From DASQFI01 sp035633215 (GTDB taxonomy: Bacteria > Acidobacteriota > Vicinamibacteria > Vicinamibacterales > SCN-69-37), in assembly GCA_035633215.1 (NCBI GenBank), contig DASQFI010000032.1, positions 124,001 through 188,000 of the forward strand: DNA of 64,000 nucleotides, in the 5' to 3' direction. Each line of letters opens with the position of its first letter. Positions within the stretch are counted from its first letter, which is position 1. The notes under the pieces were generated by a model. It had not been told where the DNA came from and did no database searches. It saw only the letters and a program-made list of their open reading frames with translations. Positions 36,387-43,880 of the stretch are shown in pieces. A program made the position numbers and the translations under genes.

Positions 36387-38225
36387 ATGGCTGAGCCAAT
36401 TGCCGAGACGCCGGCGACGATCGCGGTGCTGCCGTTCTTCGCGAGCGGCCGGTTCCCGACGCCCGATCTGCTCGGACGCTGCCGCGAAGGCGGCATCGAC
36501 ACGATCAGCGGCCGGGATCTGGTCGAGCGCGTGCGGGATCTCAGTCTCGGGCTCGGCGCCATCGGCATGGCGCGTGGGGATCGCGTGGCGCTCGTGTCGG
36601 AGAGCCGGCCCGAGTGGCTGCTCGTGGACTTCGCGATTCTCTCGGCCGGCGGCGTCACGGTGCCCATCTACCCGACGCTTTCGGCCGAGCAGGTCGCGTT
36701 CATCCTTCGCGACAGTGAATCGGCGTTCGTCGTTGTCTCCAACGCCGTTCAGCTCGCCAAAGTGATCGCGGCCGCCGCGACCTTGCCTGCGCTCCGGGGA
36801 GTTGTCGTGATTGACGCGCCCGGCGATGGTTTGCCCGGGGCGGCCGGCCAGGCGCCCATCGTGACGCTGGCCGACACCGTCGATCGCGGACATCGGCGCA
36901 TTCTCGATGGGTGGGGCGTGGGCCGCGAGTTTCATGACGAGGCCAAGAAGGTCCAGCCCCACGATCTCGCGACGATCATTTACACCTCGGGTACCACCGG
37001 CGAACCCAAGGGCGTGATGCTGACGCACGCGAACCTGGTCGCGAATCTCGAGGGCGTCAAGAAGGTCCTCGACCTGAACCCGGACGACACCGCCTTGTCG
37101 TTCCTGCCGCTCTGCCACGCCTTCGAGCGGATGGTGGCGTACATCTACCTGGCGTGCGGCGTGTCGATGATCTTCGCCGAGTCGATCGACACGATCGCGC
37201 GCGACCTGAAAACCGTGCGGCCGACGGTCATGACGGGCGTCCCACGCGTGTTCGAGAAGCTGCACGCTCGCGTCCTGGCCAAAGGCCGGGAGCCAGGCGG
37301 ATTGAAGCGCGTCATCTTCGATTGGGCGGTCCGTGTGGCCGACTCGCGCGGCCGGCTGCTGCCGGAACACCAGCGGCTCCCGTTACGACTCAAGCTCGAG
37401 TCGAGGCTCGCCGAGCGGCTCGTGTTCAGAAAGATCCGCGAGGGTCTCGGCGGACGCTTCCGATTCGCCGTGTCGGGGAGCGCGGCGCTGCGGCCGGACA
37501 TCGGTCGGTTCTTCTACGGACTCGGGCTGCCGATTCTCGAGGGGTACGGCCTCACGGAGACCTCGCCGGTCCTGTGCGTGACGCCCCTTCGAAAGGTGCG
37601 GTTCGGCACCGTCGGCCCGCCGCTGCCGAACGTCGAGCTGCGCATCGCGCCTGACGGCGAGATCCTCGCTCGCGGTCCGAACGTCATGAGCGGGTATTTC
37701 CATAAGCCGGACCAGACGGCGGACGTGATCCGCGATGGCTGGTTGCACACCGGCGACATCGGCGCGCAGGGCAGTGACGGGTATCTTGCGATCACCGATC
37801 GCAAGAAAGAGCTGATCGTGACCTCAGGCGGCAAGAAAATCGCGCCCCAGCCGATCGAGGCGTCGCTGCGCGCGCACGATCTAGTGGCCGAGGCCGTGCT
37901 GGTGGGGGAAAAGCGTCACTACGTGTCGGCGCTCATCGTGCCCGACTTCCAGATGCTCTCCGAGCGTATCGCGATGGCGCGGCCGGCCGATGCCGCCGGT
38001 GCGCGGAAGATGCTGGATCGCCCGGACGTCCGCTCGCTCTACGCGCAGGTCGTCGCGGGCGTGAACGACCGCCTCGCGCAGTTCGAGCGGATCAAGAAAT
38101 TCGAGCTGCTGGCGCGCGAGTTCACGGTCGACGCCGGCGAGCTCACGCCGACGTTGAAAGTACGCCGGAAGGTCGTCGAGGAGAGGTTGCGTGAGGTGAT
38201 TGAAACCATGTATCAGTCAAGCTGA
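36387..38225 (+). CDS. long-chain fatty acid-CoA ligase (AMP-dependent synthetase)
   Basis: 612 residues. The P-loop-like motif is IIYTSGTTGEPKGVMLTHANL; the adenine site GYGLTETSP and the hinge region GWLHTGDIGAQGSDGYLAITDRK follow, with the catalytic Lys region near the C-terminus (LTPTLKVRRKVVEER). The FadD15-type N-terminal extension and large size fit AMP-forming long-chain acyl-CoA synthetases. It activates fatty acids for degradation or lipid synthesis, in keeping with desaturase, PlsC and KAS genes elsewhere in the window. Confidence 0.92.
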   Translation: MAEPIAETPATIAVLPFFASGRFPTPDLLGRCREGGIDTISGRDLVERVRDLSLGLGAIGMARGDRVALVSESRPEWLLVDFAILSAGGVTVPIYPTLSAEQVAFILRDSESAFVVVSNAVQLAKVIAAAATLPALRGVVVIDAPGDGLPGAAGQAPIVTLADTVDRGHRRILDGWGVGREFHDEAKKVQPHDLATIIYTSGTTGEPKGVMLTHANLVANLEGVKKVLDLNPDDTALSFLPLCHAFERMVAYIYLACGVSMIFAESIDTIARDLKTVRPTVMTGVPRVFEKLHARVLAKGREPGGLKRVIFDWAVRVADSRGRLLPEHQRLPLRLKLESRLAERLVFRKIREGLGGRFRFAVSGSAALRPDIGRFFYGLGLPILEGYGLTETSPVLCVTPLRKVRFGTVGPPLPNVELRIAPDGEILARGPNVMSGYFHKPDQTADVIRDGWLHTGDIGAQGSDGYLAITDRKKELIVTSGGKKIAPQPIEASLRAHDLVAEAVLVGEKRHYVSALIVPDFQMLSERIAMARPADAAGARKMLDRPDVRSLYAQVVAGVNDRLAQFERIKKFELLAREFTVDAGELTPTLKVRRKVVEERLREVIETMYQSS

Positions 38226-38506
38226 CATCTGAAATCTGGAATCTGAAATCTGGAATCTGGTCTGTAATCGGGAATCGAGGAATCTGGAATCTATCGAGGA
38301 ATCTGGAATCTATCGGGGAATCGGGGAATCTATCGGCAATCGGGGGAATGTCGGCATCGCGGAATCGGCTGGCGCAGATTTCAGATGGCCCGATCGCCGA
38401 GATTCCCCGATCGATTTCCTGATTCCCCGATAGATTCCAGATTCCCCGATTCCAGATTGCGGTTTCAGATTACAGATTCCGAGATTGCAGATGTCAGATT
38501 GACATG
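38226..38506. repeat. AATCTGGAATCT iterated palindrome, copy 2 (convergent junction)
   Basis: From the stop of the ligase to the stop of the convergent lipoprotein gene, the sequence is made of CATCTGAAATCTGG, GGAATCTATCGAGG and GGAATCGGGG words on the left. The inverse words CCGATAGATTCCAGATTCCC and CAGATGTCAGATTGACATG stand on the right. The arms are about 130 bases with several mismatches and a centre near 38360. Confidence 0.82.
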
Positions 38507-38508
38507 TC

Positions 38509-39615
38509 TCAGTTCGGATTCACCCGGACGTTGCGCCAAATCGCGCCGCGCATCGTGTCTGCACGCGACCGCGTGCCCAGCGAGATCCGGTGTGTCGGCG
38601 GCGCGTACGCGAGTCCGCCGAACCCGTCCGAGAACCACTCGCGATTGTCGCTGAGGCTCCCGTCGGCGTTCACGACGCCGACCGAGATCGAATAGTTCGA
38701 TGGCGTCCACCGGAGCGTGAAACGGTAGACGACGTTCGACCGCCAGTCCACGGTCCTGTCGTTGCGCAGCGTGTGGTCGCCGGGATTCGCGTTCTCGCCC
38801 GCGGCGCCATTGCGCCACACGACCTTCATTCCCGAGCCGTCGCCGTCGCTGCGCTGCTCGAGGTGCATCTTCCAGGGATGGTCACGGAAGGCTGCGAAGT
38901 CGCCGAACGTCGGCCCGTCACCCATCGAGATCCACTTGTAGTCTTTCAGGACAGACGCGCCCTGGGCGCGGCCGAAGTTCGTCACCTCGAATTCCAGCGT
39001 GCAGCTCGTGCAGGTGGGAATCGTGTAGTCGAGTCCGTCGCTGTCGTTGTCAGCCCGCCAGCCCTGTCCGGCGACGAAAGATCCGCCGTGCCGATCGCCC
39101 ACCGTGACACCCGTCGTGAGCGGGTCGTAGATGGACTGGCCGATGATGAATCCCTTGTTGGCGGTCACGAAGCTCTCGGTGCCCGACCAGTCGCTCGTCA
39201 CGGCATCGGCATACCCGCGGGCGCGCCAGAACAGCCGGGCGCCCGGCTTCAGCGTGTCCGTGATCGTGTAGGACGTGCTGGTGCTGCCCTGGGCGATGTC
39301 CTGCGTGCTGCCGGTTCTTGTGTCGGCGGGGAAGTTGTCGAGCTCCGACCACTCGAAGCGGTACCGCACGTTGGAGACCGTGCCCGCGGTCACTCGCGCG
39401 TTGTTCACCGTCAAGGTCACCGGGGTGTCGGTCAGCGCCTGGCCGCTTGTCGGCGATGTCGCCTGCGGCGCCGCCAGCGCCGGCGTCACGGGCGGGGTCG
39501 GGGGAGTCGGCTGAGTCGGTGGCGTCGGAGTCGAGCTGCCGCCGCCGCAGGAGACCGCGAGGACCGCGGCCGCCAGGAGCCCTACTCGTGATACCAGAAA
39601 GCTCATGCTTCTCAT
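38509..39615 (-). CDS. predicted lipoprotein with laminin-G/concanavalin-like C-terminal region, paralog 2
   Basis: 368 residues from ATG 39615, which overlaps the upstream stop as ATGA. The lipobox is LAVSC, followed by GGGSSTPTPPTQPTPPTPP, a Thr/Pro linker. A fibronectin-III-like beta domain at about 50-140 (LFWRARGYADAVTSDWSG) is followed by a beta-rich lectin-like domain (TLEFEVTNFGRAQGASVL, VYRFTLRWTPSNYSISVGVV). The architecture is the same as that of the gene upstream, and the proteins share the start of the mature part, so this is a tandem duplication that has diverged. Surface-exposed carbohydrate binding is possible but not shown. Confidence 0.75.
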   Translation of the reverse strand: MRSMSFLVSRVGLLAAAVLAVSCGGGSSTPTPPTQPTPPTPPVTPALAAPQATSPTSGQALTDTPVTLTVNNARVTAGTVSNVRYRFEWSELDNFPADTRTGSTQDIAQGSTSTSYTITDTLKPGARLFWRARGYADAVTSDWSGTESFVTANKGFIIGQSIYDPLTTGVTVGDRHGGSFVAGQGWRADNDSDGLDYTIPTCTSCTLEFEVTNFGRAQGASVLKDYKWISMGDGPTFGDFAAFRDHPWKMHLEQRSDGDGSGMKVVWRNGAAGENANPGDHTLRNDRTVDWRSNVVYRFTLRWTPSNYSISVGVVNADGSLSDNREWFSDGFGGLAYAPPTHRISLGTRSRADTMRGAIWRNVRVNPN

Positions 39616-40781
39616 CGCGGCCTCAGCGCGCTGCCGAGCGTGGCCGGGCGCGGTTTGTTGCCAATCCAGACATTGCGGTACGTCGCGGGCCAGGACCCCG
39701 TGTCGTCGGTGCTGTTGTTGACGCCGACGTACGCGTAATGCGAGCTCGGCGTGTAGCCGAACGACGACGTCTGACCGTAGTCGTAGATCGTGTTGCCGCC
39801 CTGACCACTGCCGCTGCCGTTCACGCCGCCGGCGCCGCCGTCCTGCACGAGTACCTGAATGAAGTTGCCCCAGGTGGCTTTCCAGTAATAGGTATTCGCC
39901 GGGTTCAAGTGGCGAACCGACGCCTGCCGTCGGCCGATGTCCGGCTCCAGCTTGCGGTCCGCGGCGTCCTCGCCCATCAGCACCTTGAACGAAATCGCGT
40001 GGTCGGGATTGCCGTCGAAGCCGCGGTACTGCACGTTCATCAAGTAGTCGCTGGTGTAGTGGTTCCCCGGGTTGTCGTCCATCGACATGATCTTGAGCTT
40101 GCCGGTGTTGCCGCTCGCGGACACGGGGTTGTCTGAAAGGCCTTCCACGTCCAGCGAGAACTCGCCGTTCCAGATGGGCTGCGCGAGCCGATACCGGAGG
40201 TACGCGTTGGTATCGTGCAGCCGCAGGCCCCGGCCGTCCACGAACGTCGAGCCATTCACCCGCGCCTCGGCGATCGTCTGGCCGTTCACGAGCGGGTCGT
40301 ACAGCTCGCCGGCCCGGTTGTAGCCGACGATCTGCGTCCGGAGCGTGAACGTCGACGACCAGTCTCCGTTCGTCGATCCCTGCACCCATCGGGCGCGCCA
40401 GTAGAACCGCGTCGCGGGTTGGAGATCCTGATCGACCTCGATCGACGTGGTCGAGCTGCCTTCGGTCACCGACGCGCGAGTGAACGTGACGGCGTAGTAG
40501 TCACTGCGACCGCCTGTCCCGGCGCCGAAGTCACTCTGATCAGAAATCTGAAACTCGTAGGTCTTGGCGCCCGCCGTCGCCGACACGCCGTTCCGCACTC
40601 TGAGGATCGGACGCAGCGTCGCGAGCTGCTCGTCGGCGCCCGGCGCGTCGAGCGTGGGCGCGGCCGCCGTCACCGGCGGGGTCGGGGGCGTCGGTTGGTT
40701 CGGCGGCGCGGGTGTGGAGTTGCCGCCGCCGCACGCGGCGCTCACGGCCAGGCAGGCGGCGAGAAATCGAAGTCGAGACAT
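39612..40781 (-). CDS. predicted lipoprotein with laminin-G/concanavalin-like C-terminal region, paralog 1
   Basis: 389 residues. The lipobox is SAAC with mature GGGNSTPAPPNQPTPPTPP. A fibronectin-like domain (FYWRARWVQGSTNGDWSSTF) and a lectin-like domain (YRLAQPIWNGEFSLDVEGLS, YYWKATWGNFIQVLVQDGG) follow in the same order as in its downstream neighbour. Translational coupling to paralog 2 by ATGA. Divergently transcribed from the AT-hook protein gene 105 bp away. Confidence 0.77.
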   Translation of the reverse strand: MSRLRFLAACLAVSAACGGGNSTPAPPNQPTPPTPPVTAAAPTLDAPGADEQLATLRPILRVRNGVSATAGAKTYEFQISDQSDFGAGTGGRSDYYAVTFTRASVTEGSSTTSIEVDQDLQPATRFYWRARWVQGSTNGDWSSTFTLRTQIVGYNRAGELYDPLVNGQTIAEARVNGSTFVDGRGLRLHDTNAYLRYRLAQPIWNGEFSLDVEGLSDNPVSASGNTGKLKIMSMDDNPGNHYTSDYLMNVQYRGFDGNPDHAISFKVLMGEDAADRKLEPDIGRRQASVRHLNPANTYYWKATWGNFIQVLVQDGGAGGVNGSGSGQGGNTIYDYGQTSSFGYTPSSHYAYVGVNNSTDDTGSWPATYRNVWIGNKPRPATLGSALRPR

Positions 40782-40840
40782 CGGCGAAGTCTAGCAGCCG
40801 GGCGACGATTTGTCTCTGTGAAATTGTGTGAAGGCGCGAA

Positions 40841-40855
40841 TTTTCTCTTAGAAAA
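40841..40855. promoter_or_regulatory. candidate operator (inverted repeat) between divergent genes
   Basis: TTTTCTCTTAGAAAA is a 15-base inverted repeat in the 105-bp intergenic space, and a TATACT -10-like box lies at 40869-40874 just downstream. A DNA-binding protein gene follows, so autoregulation is a reasonable but untested guess. Confidence 0.3.
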
Positions 40856-40886
40856 TCGACACCTGCCATATACTGCCGCTCTCCCC

Positions 40887-41378
40887 ATGGCCGCCCTCAA
40901 GCTGCGCCGCGGACGTCCCCGCAAGTTCGGCCGTCCGGCGCGGCCGATCACCCTGACTCTGCCTGATGATGTGATTTCTCGACTGGCCGCCGTCGATGGC
41001 GACCTCGGCCGGGCGATCGTCAGTCTGGTCGACGCCGCCCCGGTCCCGTCGCGCGCCCGGCGGGCCGCCGCGTCGATCTCCAGCTTTGGGCGGCACGCCG
41101 TGATCCTCGTGCCCCCCGTGGCGGCGCTGCGCCGGCTGCGCGGCATTCAACTGGTGCCAGTCGGCAACGGTCGGGCGCTCATCGCGCTCGATCACCCCCA
41201 CGCGATCCCGCAGCTCGAGCTCGACCTTCGGGATGCATTGGACCGGACCGGTTTGACGACGGGGGATCGGGGAGTGCTGGAAACGGTCGCGGAGATTCTG
41301 CGTGACGCGCGTCAGTCGAACGTGCTGACGATCGCGGAACGCTCGATCATCGTGCTCGAAGGGCGCAGAAAGAACTGA
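40887..41378 (+). CDS. putative DNA-binding protein with AT-hook-like N-terminus and ribbon-helix-helix-like segment
   Basis: 163 residues. Residues 1-20 contain two GRP cores in a basic context (LRRGRPRKFGRPARP), as in AT-hooks. Residues about 20-48 (ITLTLPDDVISRLAAVDGDL) resemble the strand and first helix of a ribbon-helix-helix domain. The C-terminal 100 residues (LRDALDRTGLTTGDRGVLET) match no family I know. The protein is soluble and has no signal. It is divergent from the tandem lipoproteins and its 3' end runs into the third AATCTGGAATCT palindrome. Function as a regulator is inferred. Confidence 0.62.
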   Translation: MAALKLRRGRPRKFGRPARPITLTLPDDVISRLAAVDGDLGRAIVSLVDAAPVPSRARRAAASISSFGRHAVILVPPVAALRRLRGIQLVPVGNGRALIALDHPHAIPQLELDLRDALDRTGLTTGDRGVLETVAEILRDARQSNVLTIAERSIIVLEGRRKN

Positions 41379-41494
41379 AATCTGAAAACTGAAATCTGGA
41401 ATCGTCTCGGAAAATCGAGAGAGATTTCAGCTCCCCCGATTCCAGATTGCCGATTCAGATTACAGATTGCCAGATGTCAGATTTCAGATTGACG
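41379..41494. repeat. AATCTGGAATCT iterated palindrome, copy 3 (convergent junction)
   Basis: Shortest member: TGAAATCTGAAAACTGAAAT and CTGGAATCG on the left, then CGATTCCAGATTGCCGATTC and CAGATTTCAGATTGACG on the right. It fills the space between the convergent AT-hook and signal peptidase gene ends. Confidence 0.8.
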
Positions 41495-41500
41495 TCGTTA

Positions 41501-42454
41501 CTAAAACACCTTGGCGCTGTTCACCGGCCACCAGCGCAGCTGCACCTTGCCGATGATGTAGCGCTTCGGCACGTACCCCCACGTGCGGCTGTCGGAGCTG
41601 TTGTTCCGGTGGTCGCCCATCACGTAGTAGTAGCCGCGCGGCAGGACGAACGGGCCGAGGTTGTCGTGGTCGCGGTATCTCTCGGGAATGAAGTCGTCGG
41701 CGAGCGGCACGTCGTTGCGCAGCACGCGGCCGTCCACGATCTTGATCGTGTCGCCCGGCTCGGCGACGATGCGCTTGACGAACGATTTGCTCGGATCTTC
41801 CGGGTAGTAGAGCATCACGATGTCGCCCACACGCGGCTCGCCGAGCCGATAGGCGAGCTTGTTGACGATCAATCGATCCTGATCCTCGAGCGTCGGCACC
41901 ATGCTCTGGCCCTCGACGCGCGCCACCTGGAAGCCGAACGTCACGATCAACGTCGCGTACACGGCGGCCGACAGCAGCGTCTTGAACCAGGCCAGGAGCT
42001 CCTCGCCGACGCGGGCGAACGAAATCGACCAGCTTCGCGGGGGGGCGTCCTGCGGCAGCCGCGCAATCTCGACCGGCGCCGAGGTCGTGGCGGTGATCGC
42101 GATGTCGGCGACCCGTCCCGGTTCCGGATCGGTGATGAGCGCCGGGGGCGACACGAGAGCAGGATCGGCATCGGCCGGAAGCTCGGCGTCGATCGGGTCC
42201 GGTACGACCATCGGGTCCGGTACGACCATCGGGTCCGGTCCGGCCACCGGGTCCGGACCCACGATCCGCGGACCGGCGGCGGCGACCGGTGACGTCTCCG
42301 GCGTCCATTCCACCGGCGTCATGGCGGTGGGCTGAAACCCATCGCTTTCGGACACCGGCGGCGGATCCGGAAACAGCGATCCCGCGATCGCCGGCTCTGC
42401 GGAGCGTGGCGGTTCTGATCCTGCGGCCGGAACCCCGGGAACGGCGTCCGCCAC
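41501..42454 (-). CDS. lepB: signal peptidase I with long Pro-rich N-terminal extension (copy 1)
   Basis: 317 residues from GTG 42454. The catalytic core is complete: membrane segment at about 150-175, serine in VEGQSMVPTLEDQDRL, lysine in SKSFVKRIVAEPGD, and the box GYYYVMGDHRNNSSDSRTWG. The first 140 residues are a disordered Pro/Asp-rich region absent from the second copy, with hexapeptide repeats (AGPDPM, VVPDPM twice). The frame is open upstream to the stop of copy 2; a CTG at 42520 with AAGGAG eight bases before would add 22 residues. It removes signal peptides of the many exported proteins here. Copy 2 lies directly upstream in the same operon. Confidence 0.9.
   Translation of the reverse strand: MADAVPGVPAAGSEPPRSAEPAIAGSLFPDPPPVSESDGFQPTAMTPVEWTPETSPVAAAGPRIVGPDPVAGPDPMVVPDPMVVPDPIDAELPADADPALVSPPALITDPEPGRVADIAITATTSAPVEIARLPQDAPPRSWSISFARVGEELLAWFKTLLSAAVYATLIVTFGFQVARVEGQSMVPTLEDQDRLIVNKLAYRLGEPRVGDIVMLYYPEDPSKSFVKRIVAEPGDTIKIVDGRVLRNDVPLADDFIPERYRDHDNLGPFVLPRGYYYVMGDHRNNSSDSRTWGYVPKRYIIGKVQLRWWPVNSAKVF
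42192..42263. repeat. 18-bp tandem repeat inside lepB copy 1
   Basis: ATCGGGTCCGGTACGACC occurs twice, followed by two diverged copies, from 42192 to 42263. On the coding strand this yields the hexapeptide series (V/A)GPDP(V/M), VVPDP(M/I). Confidence 0.8.
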
Positions 42455-42562
42455 CGGCTCGCCGGACTCTCCGGGGCCGTCGGGCCCCTCATCTCGAGGC
42501 GATACGTCCTGCTGACTCAGGGCTGAATCTCCTTTAGTCCTGCTCGTGATCGACTGGATGCG

Positions 42563-43060
42563 TCAGAAAACCTTGAGGTGATTGAGCGGCCACCAGCGCA
42601 GCTGCACGCGGCCGACGATGTAGTCCTTGGGGACGTAGCCCCAGGTCCGGCTGTCCGAGCTGTTGTTGCGATGATCGCCCATGACGAAATAATAGCCTTT
42701 CGGAATCGTCTCCGGTCCCCACGTATCGAGCGAGCGGAATTCCTCGGAGATGAAGTCGTCCGGAATCGGGACGCCATTCCGATAGACGCGGCCGTTCTCG
42801 CTGCGAATCTGGTCGCCGGGGCCCGCCACGACTCGCTTGACGAACGACGTGCCGGGATCCTCGGGATATTTGAGCATCGCGATGTCGCCGACACGCGGAT
42901 CGCCCAACCGGTACGCCAGCTTGTTGACGATCAGTCGATCCTGATCGTCGAGCGTCGGCACCATGCTGAGACCCTCGACGCGCGCGACCTGGCCGACGAA
43001 CGTCACGATGAGCGTCGCATACGCGGCGGCCGAGACGAACGTCCGGCACCACGCCAGCAA
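42563..43060 (-). CDS. lepB: signal peptidase I (copy 2)
   Basis: 165 residues from TTG 43060; a single membrane segment (TFVSAAAYATLIVTFVGQVA) leads into the core with serine in VEGLSMVPTLDDQDRL, lysine in GTSFVKRVVAGPGD and GYYFVMGDHRNNSSDSRTWG. The core is about 75-80% identical to copy 1. TTG 43060 lacks a ribosome site. The frame stays open further upstream inside the lytTR gene to a CTG at 43201 that has AAGGAGAT six bases before it and would add 47 residues, homologous to the upstream extension of copy 1. Which start is used is uncertain. Confidence 0.88.
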   Translation of the reverse strand: MLAWCRTFVSAAAYATLIVTFVGQVARVEGLSMVPTLDDQDRLIVNKLAYRLGDPRVGDIAMLKYPEDPGTSFVKRVVAGPGDQIRSENGRVYRNGVPIPDDFISEEFRSLDTWGPETIPKGYYFVMGDHRNNSSDSRTWGYVPKDYIVGRVQLRWWPLNHLKVF

Positions 43061-43095
43061 CTCGGCGCCGATCCGCGAAACGGATGACGTGGCCG

Positions 43096-43878
43096 CTACA
43101 GCTGGAGGTACTCCCGGAGCCGTCGCGTCTGCGACCGGCTGACCGGAATCTCCGTGACCTTCGGGTCTTTCATCTTGAGAAGATAATTCCTGCTGAACCA
43201 GGGCACGATCTCCTTGATTCTCGTAATGTTCACCAGATGTGACCGGTGAACCCGCCAGAAGATCGACGGATCCAGGCGCGCCTGGAGCTCGTCGAGCGTC
43301 CGATAGTTAGACGTCCCCGACACCGTGTTTGTTACCACGATTATCGCATCGTCCACCAAGGACGCGTGGACGACCTCGTCGGCCTGGACCAGGACGAAGC
43401 GCTCGCCGACGCGAATCGCCAGCTGATCGCGCCGGCCCTGGCGGGCCTGCACGGCTTCGACGACCCGCTCGAGGTCCGCGGCCGAGAGCGGCATCCGGGC
43501 GGCCTGTTCGGACGCCTTGCGTCGCCGGACCCGTTCGAGCGTCTGCTCCAGCCGATCGGCGTCCACGGGCTTCAGCACGTAGTCGACGGCGTTCACGGTG
43601 AACGCGTCGATCGCGTACTGATCGAACGCCGTCACGAAGACGAGTTGCACGGGCACGTCGGCTTCGATGAGCCGGCGCGCGACTTCGAACCCCGTGAGGC
43701 CGGGCATCTGGACGTCGAGAAAGACGACATCGGGCCGGAGGTCGCCCGCCATCCGGAGCGCCTCGACGCCGTCCGTGGCCTGTCCGACGATCTCGACCGC
43801 GCCGGCCTCGCCGAGCAGGAAGCACAACTCCTCGCGCGCGAGCTGCTCGTCGTCGACCACCATCACGCGAATCGCCAT
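43096..43878 (-). CDS. LytTR-family response regulator
   Basis: 260 residues. The receiver domain has the acidic pair in VMVVDDEQLARE, the phospho-Asp in DVVFLDVQMPGLTG, and K in VLKPVDADRL. The C-terminal LytTR DNA-binding domain is intact: FVLVQADEVVHASL, FWRVHRSHLVNITRIKEIVP and the closing IPVSRSQTRRLREYL. It forms a two-component system with the sensor kinase encoded 2 bp upstream. The tail of this gene is duplicated downstream of lepB copy 2 (42455-42535). Confidence 0.93.
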   Translation of the reverse strand: MAIRVMVVDDEQLAREELCFLLGEAGAVEIVGQATDGVEALRMAGDLRPDVVFLDVQMPGLTGFEVARRLIEADVPVQLVFVTAFDQYAIDAFTVNAVDYVLKPVDADRLEQTLERVRRRKASEQAARMPLSAADLERVVEAVQARQGRRDQLAIRVGERFVLVQADEVVHASLVDDAIIVVTNTVSGTSNYRTLDELQARLDPSIFWRVHRSHLVNITRIKEIVPWFSRNYLLKMKDPKVTEIPVSRSQTRRLREYLQL

Positions 43879-43880
43879 GG

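Noticed and set aside
40887..41378. Antitoxin of a toxin-antitoxin pair
   Set aside because: There is a ribbon-helix-helix-like segment, but the neighbouring genes are lipoproteins and a signal peptidase, with no toxin-like small protein.
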